DNA of 64,000 nt from assembly GCA_007859995.1 (NCBI GenBank), contig SMSL01000017.1:1-64000 (forward strand). The letters run 5' to 3'. Origin of the DNA: Candidatus Brocadiaceae bacterium S225. Lineage in GTDB: Bacteria; Planctomycetota; Brocadiia; Brocadiales; Scalinduaceae. The position numbers and the translations under genes were made by a program. Below, piece by piece: positions 8,953-17,158 of the stretch. The stretch's first letter is position 1; every line of letters starts with the position of its first letter. The notes below the pieces were generated by a model. It ran no database searches and had not been told where the DNA came from. It saw nothing but the letters and a program-made list of their open reading frames with translations.

Positions 8953-10629
8953 CTATCTTGTGTATCGTTGTGCAAGAGGCATCCTCCTGCCTGTTCCAAA
9001 CGCCTTTGTTGTAACCTTGAGCCCCGGAGCTGCCTGTTTTCTCTTATACTCATTTTTATCAACCTTGCTGATAATATCTTTAACAAGCGACTCATCATAA
9101 CCCATTCCTACGATATCACCGACATCCTTCGATTCCTCGACATAGGCCCTAAGTACTCCATCCAGGATATCGTACGGAGGTAATGAATCCAGATCTGCCT
9201 GATTCGGCCGTAATTCTGCTGACGGAGGTTTTTCGATAGTTTCAGTAGGAATAATTTCTTTTCTTCGGTTAATGTATTCCGCCAGGTCATATACCATGGT
9301 CTTGGGAATATCGGATATGACTGCCAGTCCGCCGCACATATCACCATATAGAGTACAATAGCCGACTGCAAGTTCTGATTTATTGCCGGTTGTCAGAACA
9401 AAATATCCGTGCTTATTTGAGATGGCCATCAGGATCTTACCCCTTATCCTTGCCTGAAGATTTTCTTCTGTAACATCAAATGGAAGCCCTGCAAAAATGC
9501 CGCTCAAGGTCTTTTTATACGCATTGTAAACAGACTTTATCGGTATTAACTCACAGTTGATTCCAAGCCGTTTGGCCAACACCCTGGAGTCTTTTACACT
9601 ACCTTCAGATGAAAAGCTTGAAGGCATTGTAACACCGAGCACATTGTCCCTGCCAAGAGCCTTAACTGCGATTACGGCTGTAACGGCAGAATCTATTCCG
9701 CCACTGAGGCCAATTACTGCTTTTTTGAATCCACATTTTTTGACATAGTCCCGCGTACCCAGGACCAAGGCTTTATAGACCGATTCAATACCATCCTCAC
9801 CTGACTCGTATCGAGTCTCTTTTTTGACCGGCCTTGATTTACTCTCCCCTGCGGTTAAGTCTGAACCCTTGAACTCAACCATGAGTAAATCTTCTTCAAA
9901 TCCTGAAGCCCTGCCTGCGACAATCCCCTTTTTATTAATTACCAGGCTGTTTCCATCAAATACCAGGTCATCATTCCCTCCAATCTGGTTCACAAAGATA
10001 ATTGGCACATTGTACCTCTTTGCGTGACCCGTCAACATCTTCAGCCGTACATCCTGCTTACCGATAGTAAAAGGTGACGCTGAAATATTTATAATTATCT
10101 CCGCACCCTGCCTCACCATGCATCCAACAGGATCTTTGTGATGGATCGTTCCCGGCCAGACTACATCTGCTCCCCAGGCATCCTCACAAATCGAAATACC
10201 AAATTTCCTGCCTGATATCTTTGCTATTGAAATATCATGCGTCGGCTCAAAGTACCTATCCTCGTCAAATACGTCATAGGTAGGCAGTAAAGATTTATAA
10301 TGCCTGGAAACAATTTCCCTCTCTTTTATGTACGCCGCTGCATTATATAAAGCCTTGCCACGTTGTGCTACATTTCTGTCGACAAAACCTACAATAGCTG
10401 AAATACCTGTAACACTATTCTTTACATCTTCCAGCGCTTTCAGATTACTGTCTACAAATCCGGAAAGTTCCAGCAAATCCTTCGGCGGATACCCCACAAC
10501 GCTCATCTCCGGAAATATAACCAGATCAGCCCCCTTCTTCCTGGCTGCATTTATAGACTTACAGATCTTTCCTGCATTTTGCTTAAATGCACCTACAGTT
10601 GGATTTATTTGAGCCAGACATATCTTCAT
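8953..10629 (-). CDS. nadE: Glutamine-dependent NAD+ synthetase
   Basis: Final step of NAD synthesis: amidation of deamido-NAD using glutamine. The N-terminal nitrilase-type glutaminase domain has Glu41, Lys112 and Cys148 as triad (FPEMSV, HYKSLLP, SICEDAW). The C-terminal synthetase domain carries the ATP pyrophosphatase loop SGGIDSA at 309-315. At 558 residues it is full length, so this is the glutamine-using rather than the ammonia-only form. nadB is also in the window at 20828, so both ends of de novo NAD synthesis are represented. Confidence 0.95.
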   Translation of the reverse strand: MKICLAQINPTVGAFKQNAGKICKSINAARKKGADLVIFPEMSVVGYPPKDLLELSGFVDSNLKALEDVKNSVTGISAIVGFVDRNVAQRGKALYNAAAYIKEREIVSRHYKSLLPTYDVFDEDRYFEPTHDISIAKISGRKFGISICEDAWGADVVWPGTIHHKDPVGCMVRQGAEIIINISASPFTIGKQDVRLKMLTGHAKRYNVPIIFVNQIGGNDDLVFDGNSLVINKKGIVAGRASGFEEDLLMVEFKGSDLTAGESKSRPVKKETRYESGEDGIESVYKALVLGTRDYVKKCGFKKAVIGLSGGIDSAVTAVIAVKALGRDNVLGVTMPSSFSSEGSVKDSRVLAKRLGINCELIPIKSVYNAYKKTLSGIFAGLPFDVTEENLQARIRGKILMAISNKHGYFVLTTGNKSELAVGYCTLYGDMCGGLAVISDIPKTMVYDLAEYINRRKEIIPTETIEKPPSAELRPNQADLDSLPPYDILDGVLRAYVEESKDVGDIVGMGYDESLVKDIISKVDKNEYKRKQAAPGLKVTTKAFGTGRRMPLAQRYTR

Positions 10630-10818
10630 AAATTGGTTTCCGCATATTTTAGAATAAAGATAAACACATACAATTATTTTCCGGCGTTTTCAAGTGCTTT
10701 GTATTTGCCGGCATAAAATGTCATAACTTATCAAAAACACATAATTTATAAGCATTTAATAGTACAATTCGGTATATAAATCAATAAAATTTGACAATTA
10801 TTGTATAAACTTGATATC

Positions 10819-11607
10819 ATGCAGTTACCAAAAATGGATAATATAAATATTGACCAAAAACTTGTTGATAAGCTGGAACAAATACCCGATCCTGGTGAAT
10901 TAATGGCGGAGTTGTTTCGCATATTCGGGAAACGTGCCGCGATCGGTACCAGTGGACAATGGACGGGAGTGGCCCTAATTGACATGGTAATCCGTGCCGG
11001 CATTTCAAACCCTCGTGTTTACACCGTGGACACTCTTCGCCTTTTCCCGGAAACATATGATCTCTTCCGTGAGTTGGAAAAAAAGTACAACATCAAAATT
11101 GAAAAGGTGGCACCTGATTTTGATGCAGTAAATAAGATGGTACGTAACCACGGAGAAATGATCTTTTTTGATAGCAAGGCAAAACAGGAGCATTGCTGCA
11201 AGATACGTAAAGTGGACCCAAATAATAAAATCCTTGACACTCTTGATGTCTGGATTACCGGGTTACGGGCCGATCAATCTGAAGCCAGATCACAAGTAAA
11301 GCGGCTGGAAATTATTCAACATACACAACAGGACGGAAAGGAACGTCCCCTGCTCAAAGTAACACCGCTGATTGCATGGCCGGAAGAACAGGTTAAAGAA
11401 TACGCCAGAACAAATAATGTACCTATACATAAACTGCTTGAAATGGAAAGGGACGGGTGGCACTATGCCTCGCTTGGATGCATTATCTGCACAACCCCCA
11501 TTGGATCTCACGAAACACGTCGTGCAGGACGTTGGCGATGGTTTAACCATCAGCTTGACGACGACCATAAGGAGTGCGGCCTACATCTCACCGGCAAAAA
11601 ATCGTAA
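10819..11607 (+). CDS. cysH: APS/PAPS reductase (assimilatory sulfate reduction)
   Basis: Thioredoxin-dependent reduction of adenylylsulfate (or PAPS) to sulfite. The ATP-pyrophosphatase-like fold begins with GTSGQWTGVALID; YTVDTLRLFPETY and WITGLRADQS are diagnostic. Cysteine pairs HCC (about 133) and CIIC (about 223) are those that hold a [4Fe-4S] cluster in APS-type reductases, and KECGLH at the C-terminus provides the catalytic Cys. I chose ATG 10819 over an upstream TTG (10801); ATG 10834 is also possible. A TTGACA lies at 10791, so transcripts may have a very short leader. Convergent with the next gene. Confidence 0.9.
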   Translation: MQLPKMDNINIDQKLVDKLEQIPDPGELMAELFRIFGKRAAIGTSGQWTGVALIDMVIRAGISNPRVYTVDTLRLFPETYDLFRELEKKYNIKIEKVAPDFDAVNKMVRNHGEMIFFDSKAKQEHCCKIRKVDPNNKILDTLDVWITGLRADQSEARSQVKRLEIIQHTQQDGKERPLLKVTPLIAWPEEQVKEYARTNNVPIHKLLEMERDGWHYASLGCIICTTPIGSHETRRAGRWRWFNHQLDDDHKECGLHLTGKKS

Positions 11608-11745
11608 AAACCGATCTTAATATAGAAGAGATGGGAAAATGGTGCGAAAGGTATGGTAAGCAGATAGATTGTCATACCCGTAGCGAATACGCAGTGTTCC
11701 TGGCTCGGAATGATTTAAACATCTTACAATAATTTACATACACCG

Positions 11746-12477
11746 CTATTTATCTACCTTCTCTGAAGGCCAGTAATAAGCATCCGGAGTGTCTCTGGCG
11801 CCAAAGATGGCCGTACCTACACGCACCATATTAGCTCCTTCTTCGATAGCGATGTGGTAATCTCCGGACATCCCCATAGAAAGATACTTCATTTCTACAC
11901 CATCAATACCCTCTTTGACAACGGAGTCATGAATTTCTTTTAACAACTTGAAGCACTTCCGAATCTTCACCTCATCACTGGTAAAAAGACCTATGGTCAT
12001 TAACCCGCGGATTCTCAGCGTGTCGTACCGTGACGTTTCCTTTACCAGTGAAATTGCCTCTTCAGGGGAAACTCCATATTTGCTCTCTTCATAAGAGGTA
12101 TTAACCTGGATTAATATGTCCATTGAACGGCCTTCACTCATAAGACGTTTATCTAATTTTTCAACCAGGCTCATCCTGTCCACGGAATGAATCATGTCCG
12201 CGAATTTCAATACATCTTTCACCTTATTGGTCTGTAAATGTCCGATAAAATGCCAGGCCGCATCCTCGTCCTTCAATACCTCATATTTTTTCAGAGCTTC
12301 CTGGATCTTGTTTTCCGCAATAACATGACCACCATTTCTAATGGCCTCTCGTATCCGTTCTACATCCACAGTCTTTGTGGCCATAACCAGTGTAATATCT
12401 TCCGGCTTCTTACCAACCTTCAGGGCAGCGTCTGCTATTTTCTGATTTACTTTTTCTAAATTTTCCTTTATTGACAT
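11746..12477 (-). CDS. yggS: YggS/PLPBP family PLP homeostasis protein
   Basis: Pyridoxal-phosphate-binding protein (alanine racemase N-terminal fold) involved in PLP and amino-acid homeostasis without known enzymatic activity. The PLP lysine is in VMATKTV near residue 34. GEN-like AENKIQEALKK, WHFIGHLQTNK, GLMTIG, LSMGMSGDY and RVGTAIFG are all family signatures. 243 residues, complete. It follows fetB on the same strand with a 48-bp gap that contains half of a REP palindrome. Confidence 0.92.
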   Translation of the reverse strand: MSIKENLEKVNQKIADAALKVGKKPEDITLVMATKTVDVERIREAIRNGGHVIAENKIQEALKKYEVLKDEDAAWHFIGHLQTNKVKDVLKFADMIHSVDRMSLVEKLDKRLMSEGRSMDILIQVNTSYEESKYGVSPEEAISLVKETSRYDTLRIRGLMTIGLFTSDEVKIRKCFKLLKEIHDSVVKEGIDGVEMKYLSMGMSGDYHIAIEEGANMVRVGTAIFGARDTPDAYYWPSEKVDK

Positions 12478-12503
12478 AACCTCTCCTATTCATTGTTGAA
12501 TAT

Positions 12504-12530
12504 CCGGGCACGAGACATCGCGCCCCTACG
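12504..12530. repeat. REP-type palindrome, degenerate
   Basis: A GGGCACG...CGCGCCCCTACG palindrome related to the GTAGGGGC palindromes elsewhere in the window (13391, 42163, 61298, 62329, 63250). The fetB stop codon (12526-12528) falls inside it, so the last codon of fetB is REP-derived. Confidence 0.5.
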
Positions 12531-13245
12531 TATTTTTTTCTGTAAAATTTGACCTTACCAACGTCAGAAAACAGGCCGAAGAAATACCTGCTGAACCAAA
12601 TATCATGCACATCACCATGATCTGATACCTCGCGGCTATAAACGGTGAAACCCCGGACAAAATCTGCCCTGTCATCATCCCTGGAAGGGAAACCAGACCT
12701 ACCGCAAACAGGGAATTTGTAATAGGTATAAGAGAGGCACGAAGTGCAATGACACGTGCCTTTTCATACGGCACCTCCCTCTCTACTTCAGCGTCCATCC
12801 TCTCTACCGCAATACTGACGCTATTCATCGCGTTGGCGAAAATCATCCCGGCAAGAGGGATAGTATAACTCGGCAGATACCACGGCTGCAGATTGAGAAC
12901 GCCTTGAGTTATGAGTAATAATATCACACCACCGCCAATGGAGATAGAACAAAATGATTTCAGATACAATACCCTGCGAGGGATTTTTACCGTTCGCAAA
13001 GCGATCCAGCTCGATGCGAAAAGCATAACTGCCAGGACACCGACAACGATCAGGTAGCTGTCAGATTTAAAAATAAAGATTAAAAAATACCCTATCAGCA
13101 GAAGCTGAATGAGCATCCGGAAAATGGCGTAAAGCGAGTTTCCGCAACCAAGCCCCCATCGCCAGAGGATGCCAACAACCGCTATAGCCGGAATGAAAGC
13201 CAATAGTAAATTTATAAACGGAATTGTCTGAACTGAATTATTCAT
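12526..13245 (-). CDS. fetB: FetB-like ABC transporter permease (UPF0014 family)
   Basis: Membrane permease of the FetAB-type exporter, linked in E. coli to iron export and oxidative stress. About seven hydrophobic segments over 239 residues. The family core is seen in YTIPLAGMIFANAMNSVSIAVERMDAE and in PGMMTGQILSGVSPFIAARYQIMVM. The ATPase partner FetA is not adjacent; the window has no obvious fetA. The start is ATG 13245. The C-terminus stops within a REP palindrome. Confidence 0.87.
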   Translation of the reverse strand: MNNSVQTIPFINLLLAFIPAIAVVGILWRWGLGCGNSLYAIFRMLIQLLLIGYFLIFIFKSDSYLIVVGVLAVMLFASSWIALRTVKIPRRVLYLKSFCSISIGGGVILLLITQGVLNLQPWYLPSYTIPLAGMIFANAMNSVSIAVERMDAEVEREVPYEKARVIALRASLIPITNSLFAVGLVSLPGMMTGQILSGVSPFIAARYQIMVMCMIFGSAGISSACFLTLVRSNFTEKNT

Positions 13246-13390
13246 TATTGACCAACGAAAATATATTTATACCACGGTATCCTTGATTAAACCATATTTT
13301 TAAATAACGTTTCGTATGGGTACGTTACACATGTTCTTTTTCCCGGCACTATGATACTTCTGAATTCAATACCTGCGAATTCTGTGTACA

Positions 13391-13412
13391 GGGGCACGTA
13401 TCAACGTGCCCC
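13391..13412. repeat. REP-type palindrome
   Basis: GGGGCACGT-atca-ACGTGCCCC, a perfect 9-bp stem with a 4-nt loop, followed by TACGG. Same sequence family as the other GTAGGGGC palindromes. It lies in the 786-bp gap upstream of fetB. Confidence 0.7.
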
Positions 13413-13494
13413 TACGGATATTTTATCCCGGATCTGTTTCAACCTCTTACTGATTTTTACCGGATATTCAGTTTTACAATCCAAACCTTTAGAC

Positions 13495-13680
13495 TTATCC
13501 GGCAATTGAGAGAAGATACGTCTCAATTATCTGGGCCTCAATTATTGAGGCAGTTACGCTTATAATGGGTTCATTCGCAAAAATAACAGTACCTTCAGGG
13601 ACGACATAGAGATCTCCGCTGAAATGAAAATTACGGAGATATTCAATGGTCCACTGGTAAAGGTCAGTGGAGATACACAT
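13495..13680 (-). pseudogene. Nicotinate phosphoribosyltransferase remnant
   Basis: A 61-residue open frame holding two blocks of the NAPRT N-terminal domain: TDLYQWT (the usual start) joined directly to EYLRNFHFSGDLYVVPEGT, NEPIISV and EAQIIETYLLSIAG. In intact enzymes these blocks are separated by roughly 50-60 residues and followed by about 300 more. Here the intervening part is missing and a stop comes right after the second block. Both an internal deletion and a 3' truncation are therefore visible. NAD can still be made de novo through nadB and nadE in this window. Confidence 0.72.
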
Positions 13681-13752
13681 ATGTTTTCATTATTCAAGAA
13701 GGGTGATTCTGGTTTTTTCCGGTATTCTTCTTCATATCTTTTTTTTTGGAGT

Positions 13753-13798
13753 GCAGTGACCGTGTCACTGCTTTGATACGCATCATCACGGATGATGC
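13753..13798. repeat. Two adjacent perfect hairpins
   Basis: GCAGTGAC-cgt-GTCACTGC (13753-13771) and GCATCATC-acg-GATGATGC (13780-13798), each an 8-bp perfect stem with a 3-nt loop. They lie upstream of the phosphonate operon. They could be part of a repeat family or protect a transcript end; the rest of 13246-14031 holds only the NAPRT remnant, a REP and the promoter. Confidence 0.6.
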
Positions 13799-13937
13799 GC
13801 TCCGTACTTTTATGGTTAAAGTGGTTAATTTTTATAGCTTATTGCAAAAACATTGTAAACCTGTTTTTTGTGCTAATATGAAATAACATTCATATAATTG
13901 TATGTGCAGTTATAAGACAAAAAGTTATTTAAATTTT

Positions 13938-13956
13938 CCAGGATTAAAAATCCTGG
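13938..13956. promoter_or_regulatory. Operator-like palindrome upstream of the phosphonate operon promoter
   Basis: CCAGGATT-aaa-AATCCTGG, a perfect 8-bp inverted repeat ending 3 bp before the -35 hexamer. A second palindrome, ACACGCGTGT (13963-13972), begins inside the -35 and runs into the spacer. Both are placed where a repressor or activator would act. No regulator gene is adjacent. Confidence 0.45.
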
Positions 13957-13959
13957 ATA

Positions 13960-13988
13960 TTGACACGCGTGTCCGTATCGTTTATGCT
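13960..13988 (+). promoter_or_regulatory. Sigma-70-type promoter for the phosphonate operon
   Basis: TTGACA (13960-13965), 17-bp spacer, TATGCT (13983-13988). Start of transcription would be near 13995, about 37 bp before the first start codon. Confidence 0.6.
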
Positions 13989-14031
13989 CTTGTATGAATT
14001 TTTTAATATACAAAATTAATTTATTACATAA

Positions 14032-14523
14032 ATGCATACATCTGAAGACTTTGCGCAGGAATTAATAAACGCGGGTTACGATTTTTTTACTGGCGTCCCA
14101 TGTTCTATTATTGGCAATCTAATTACAAATCTTACGGACAGGCATGATGTTACCTATATTCCCGCTGTACGGGAAGACGCCGCAGTCGGGGTTGCAAGCG
14201 GTGCATATATGGCAGGGAAGATACCAGTGGTCTTAATGCAAAACTCCGGGCTTGGCCAATGTTTAAATACCTTAACTTCCCTGAACCTCATTTACAAGCT
14301 CCCCTGCTTATTAATAGTCACGTGGCGGGGGTTTGAAGGCAAAGATGCACCAGAGCATCTGGTGATGGGCAGGACATGCAATAAACTCCTCGATACGGTT
14401 GGCATTCCGCACCATGACTTTAACCATGACAATATCAAAGTCCTCATAAATATGTCATATAAACTGGTCACCGAAAACAGAGAGCCTCTGGTCCTTTTCT
14501 TAAAAAAAGGAATAATTGTATGA
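14032..14523 (+). CDS. Phosphonopyruvate decarboxylase, alpha (N-terminal) subunit
   Basis: TPP-dependent decarboxylation of phosphonopyruvate to phosphonoacetaldehyde, the irreversible step that pulls C-P bond formation forward. This half carries the pyrimidine-binding domain: FFTGVPCSIIG, and the catalytic Glu segment AVREDAAVGVASGAYMAG at about 43-60. The usual enzyme is a single chain of about 380 residues; here it is split into two genes overlapping by 4 bp (ATGA), like sulfopyruvate decarboxylase ComD/ComE. The adjacent 2-aminoethylphosphonate transaminase makes phosphonopyruvate the likely substrate. Confidence 0.83.
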   Translation: MHTSEDFAQELINAGYDFFTGVPCSIIGNLITNLTDRHDVTYIPAVREDAAVGVASGAYMAGKIPVVLMQNSGLGQCLNTLTSLNLIYKLPCLLIVTWRGFEGKDAPEHLVMGRTCNKLLDTVGIPHHDFNHDNIKVLINMSYKLVTENREPLVLFLKKGIIV

Positions 14524-15089
14524 ATTACAGAGAAGCAATAACGACAATAACAGGATTACTGGACGATCAGCTGGTTGTCTGCGCGAACGGTTTGATAAGC
14601 AGAGAAGCCTTCACAATAAGAGACAGACCTGAAAACTTTTACATGATCGGTTCTATGGGAATGGCCTCATCAATTGGTCTGGGAGTAGCATTAAGCAAGC
14701 CATCAAGGAAAACAATTATTCTGGAAGGTGACGGGAACCTGCTGATGAATCTTGGGTCTCTGCCAATGGCGGGTTCACTCCAACCAGGAAATCTTTTGCA
14801 TATCGTACTGGACAATGAAGTATACGCGTCAACAGGAAATCAACCAACTATTTCCAACGTAATTGAACTGGAAGAGATTGCAAAGTCAGCCAGGTACTCT
14901 TATGTGAAGAAAGTGACAAATAATGAGGACCTGAAAAGAGAGATGGCACATACACTGGAAAATGGAGGTCTCTCATTCCTTCTGGTAAAAATAGTCGATA
15001 CCGAAGAACAGAGAGAAATCGGCAGGGTAACCCACAGCCCGGAACAGATTAAAGAGAGATTTATGTCGGCTATTAACGGAAAAAGGTGA
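14520..15089 (+). CDS. Phosphonopyruvate decarboxylase, beta (C-terminal) subunit
   Basis: Diphosphate-binding half of the split TPP enzyme. The motif GDGNLLMNLGSLPMAG (about 75-90) with the following LDNEVYASTG provides the Mg-TPP site (GDG...N). IGSMGMASSIGLGVAL precedes it. 189 residues; translation is coupled to the alpha subunit by the ATGA overlap. Sulfopyruvate decarboxylase is the main alternative, disfavoured by the next gene. Confidence 0.83.
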   Translation: MNYREAITTITGLLDDQLVVCANGLISREAFTIRDRPENFYMIGSMGMASSIGLGVALSKPSRKTIILEGDGNLLMNLGSLPMAGSLQPGNLLHIVLDNEVYASTGNQPTISNVIELEEIAKSARYSYVKKVTNNEDLKREMAHTLENGGLSFLLVKIVDTEEQREIGRVTHSPEQIKERFMSAINGKR

Positions 15090-15125
15090 TCACTAAAAAT
15101 AATAAAATTAAGAAAACAAGAGGAG

Positions 15126-16223
15126 ATGCTGAATTTGGAAAAGATGATTTTACTGAACCCCGGTCCGGTTTGTACCTCCGATAGGGTTAGAAGCTCGCTT
15201 ATGAAAGGTGATATGTGTCACCGTGAAAGTGAATTTTCTGCAATATTGAGCAACACACGCAAAAAAATTCTACAGGCTTTTGCGCCAAACGGAGATTACA
15301 CGACTGCAATCATTACCGGCTCCGGCACTGCTTCACTGGAAGCCGGTATCTGCTCTTCAGTAAGTGATGGAAAAAAGATTTTAATCATAAACAATGGTGT
15401 TTACGGCGAAAGAATATCACGTATCGCATCCGCATATAGATTCAACAAGGTTGAACTCAAATACGACTGGCGTGAACGACCTGACATAAAACAGATTGAA
15501 GACGTCATCTTAAAAGACCCTGATATTGAAGTAGTTGCGATGGTACACCATGAGACCACTACCGGCTTAATAAATCCAATCACCGACGTCGGGGCCATTA
15601 CCAATAAGTATGGGAGGACTTTCTTCCTGGATTCGGTCAGTGGTCTTGGTGGAGAAGAGATAGATCTGGCAAACGATAATGTGGATATATGTATCGGCAC
15701 CGCCAATAAGTGCATTCAGGGCCTGCCGGGATTGTCATTTGTCTTGCTGAAGCGTGATGAGGTAAAGAGACTGAGAAACATACCGCCTCGTTCTCTTTAT
15801 TTGAACGTTATCTCCCAACTGGATGAACAGGAACAAAAAGGAGAATGTCCGTTTACACCGTCGGTACACACATTCTATGCCTTTGAAGAAGCGCTGGACG
15901 AATTGCTGGAAGAGGGTGTCCGGGGCCGACTAAACCGGTACAGAAAGGCATCAACGTATTTAAGGGAAGAATTCAAGAGACTTAATCTGGAGCTACTCTT
16001 ACCGGAAGGGCTCCTTTCCAATACAATCACGGCGCTGTATCTACCCAGGAATATGACTTATGCCCATCTGCATGATAGTTTAAAGGAAAGAGGTTTTATC
16101 ATCTACGCCGGTCAGGGACAATTAAACAAAACGATCTTCAGGATTGCAAATATGGGAGAATTAACCATGAACGATCTGGATGCTTTGATTGTTAATTTAC
16201 AGGAAGTATTAGAAGATAAATAG
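15126..16223 (+). CDS. phnW: 2-aminoethylphosphonate:pyruvate-type transaminase
   Basis: PLP enzyme of the class V aminotransferase family, here expected to run in the biosynthetic direction, aminating phosphonoacetaldehyde to 2-aminoethylphosphonate. LLNPGPVCTSDRVR at the N-terminus, CHRESEF, the TGSGTASLEA phosphate-binding turn, FLDSVSGLGGEEID, and the PLP lysine in GTANKCIQGLPG (about 194) are all family features. 365 residues. A good Shine-Dalgarno (AAGAGGAG) lies just before ATG 15126. Third gene of the operon. Confidence 0.92.
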   Translation: MLNLEKMILLNPGPVCTSDRVRSSLMKGDMCHRESEFSAILSNTRKKILQAFAPNGDYTTAIITGSGTASLEAGICSSVSDGKKILIINNGVYGERISRIASAYRFNKVELKYDWRERPDIKQIEDVILKDPDIEVVAMVHHETTTGLINPITDVGAITNKYGRTFFLDSVSGLGGEEIDLANDNVDICIGTANKCIQGLPGLSFVLLKRDEVKRLRNIPPRSLYLNVISQLDEQEQKGECPFTPSVHTFYAFEEALDELLEEGVRGRLNRYRKASTYLREEFKRLNLELLLPEGLLSNTITALYLPRNMTYAHLHDSLKERGFIIYAGQGQLNKTIFRIANMGELTMNDLDALIVNLQEVLEDK

Positions 16224-16334
16224 CTGGAAACGCAAATCCGGGCATGAAGAATTATGAATTGGAAGTTATTTGAAATAAAATGTATTTCTTCAATAAACAG
16301 GAAAAAACCTTTAAATTATTTTACCACCCCATTT

Positions 16335-16355
16335 CCCCTCCTTGCGAAGGAGGGG
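16335..16355. repeat. Intergenic hairpin
   Basis: CCCCTCCTT-gcg-AAGGAGGGG, a perfect 9-bp stem in the 203-bp gap between phnW and the cytidylyltransferase gene, without a T-run. It may attenuate or stabilise the operon transcript, or be a member of a dispersed repeat family. Confidence 0.55.
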
Positions 16356-16426
16356 ATTAAGGGGAGGTCTCTTCCTGTTTAGTGAAGAAATACTAAATTG
16401 TCAAATTTATACAAGGAAATATAACA

Positions 16427-17158
16427 ATGAAGGTCATAATGTTAGCAGCAGGTGTTGGGAAGAGGATGTCAGCAGTTACAAGCATAATACCCAAATGCCT
16501 TATTAAAATCGGCGAAAAAACGCTCCTGGAGAGGCACCTTGATACAATCTCTCTTCTGGGCATAAAGGATATAGTTTTTGTTGTCGGCCATTTCAAAGAG
16601 AAGATAAAAGAGACCGTAGAAAAGAATAACAACGGCTTTAATGTTACATATATAGAAAACGAACAATACACAAAAGGCAGTATCCTCTCCCTGTGGTATG
16701 CCAGAGATGAACTGAATGATGATGTACTGATTATGGATGCCGATGTATTGTATCACGACAAGCTTCTCAGAAAGCTGGTTGAATCCGGAAATAAGAACTG
16801 TTTCCTGCTGGACGCAAACTGTGATGATACTGGTGAAGAGATGATGCTGTTTGTGAAAGAAGATAAAGTAGTCGGAATTTCCAAAGTCCATTCTTATGAT
16901 TGTGATTTTAAGGGAGAAGGTGTAGGGTTCTTTAAGCTTGCGGCAAATGATGGACACAAGCTTAAAAACATACTTGAAGAGTTTGAACGGGCAGGAAAGG
17001 TTAATAATGAATATGAAGATTCCTTACACGAGTTACTTTCACATTGTACAGTTGGCTTCGAAAGTGTGGATGATTTACCATGGATTGAAATTGACTTTGA
17101 AGAGGATATAGAAAGGGCCGGAAGAGAAGTTCTGCCAGAATTAGAACAATGCAGATAG
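16427..17158 (+). CDS. pntC: Nucleotidyltransferase, probable 2-aminoethylphosphonate cytidylyltransferase (PntC type)
   Basis: Predicted to activate 2-aminoethylphosphonate with CTP to CMP-AEP for attachment to lipid or glycan. The N-terminal nucleotide-binding signature is LAAGVGKRMSAVTSIIPKCL, followed by IGEKTLLERHLDTI; the metal-binding Asp pair is in IMDADVLYHDKLL (about 102-114). Family members closest by eye are phosphocholine/AEP cytidylyltransferases. The substrate is inferred from the upstream decarboxylase and transaminase. The 3' end overlaps the next gene by 10 bp. Confidence 0.8.
   Translation: MKVIMLAAGVGKRMSAVTSIIPKCLIKIGEKTLLERHLDTISLLGIKDIVFVVGHFKEKIKETVEKNNNGFNVTYIENEQYTKGSILSLWYARDELNDDVLIMDADVLYHDKLLRKLVESGNKNCFLLDANCDDTGEEMMLFVKEDKVVGISKVHSYDCDFKGEGVGFFKLAANDGHKLKNILEEFERAGKVNNEYEDSLHELLSHCTVGFESVDDLPWIEIDFEEDIERAGREVLPELEQCR

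Noticed and set aside
11631-11732. A 33-codon open frame after cysH (MGKWCERYGKQIDCHTRSEY...)
   Set aside because: The amino-acid sequence looks plausible, but it is very short, has no Shine-Dalgarno and resembles nothing I know; chance cannot be excluded.
14032-15089. Sulfopyruvate decarboxylase ComD/ComE
   Set aside because: The split layout fits, but the next gene is a 2-aminoethylphosphonate-type transaminase and the following genes suit phosphonolipid synthesis.
16335-16355. Intrinsic terminator splitting the phosphonate operon
   Set aside because: The stem is strong but no U-tract follows; the downstream genes still make functional sense with the upstream ones.
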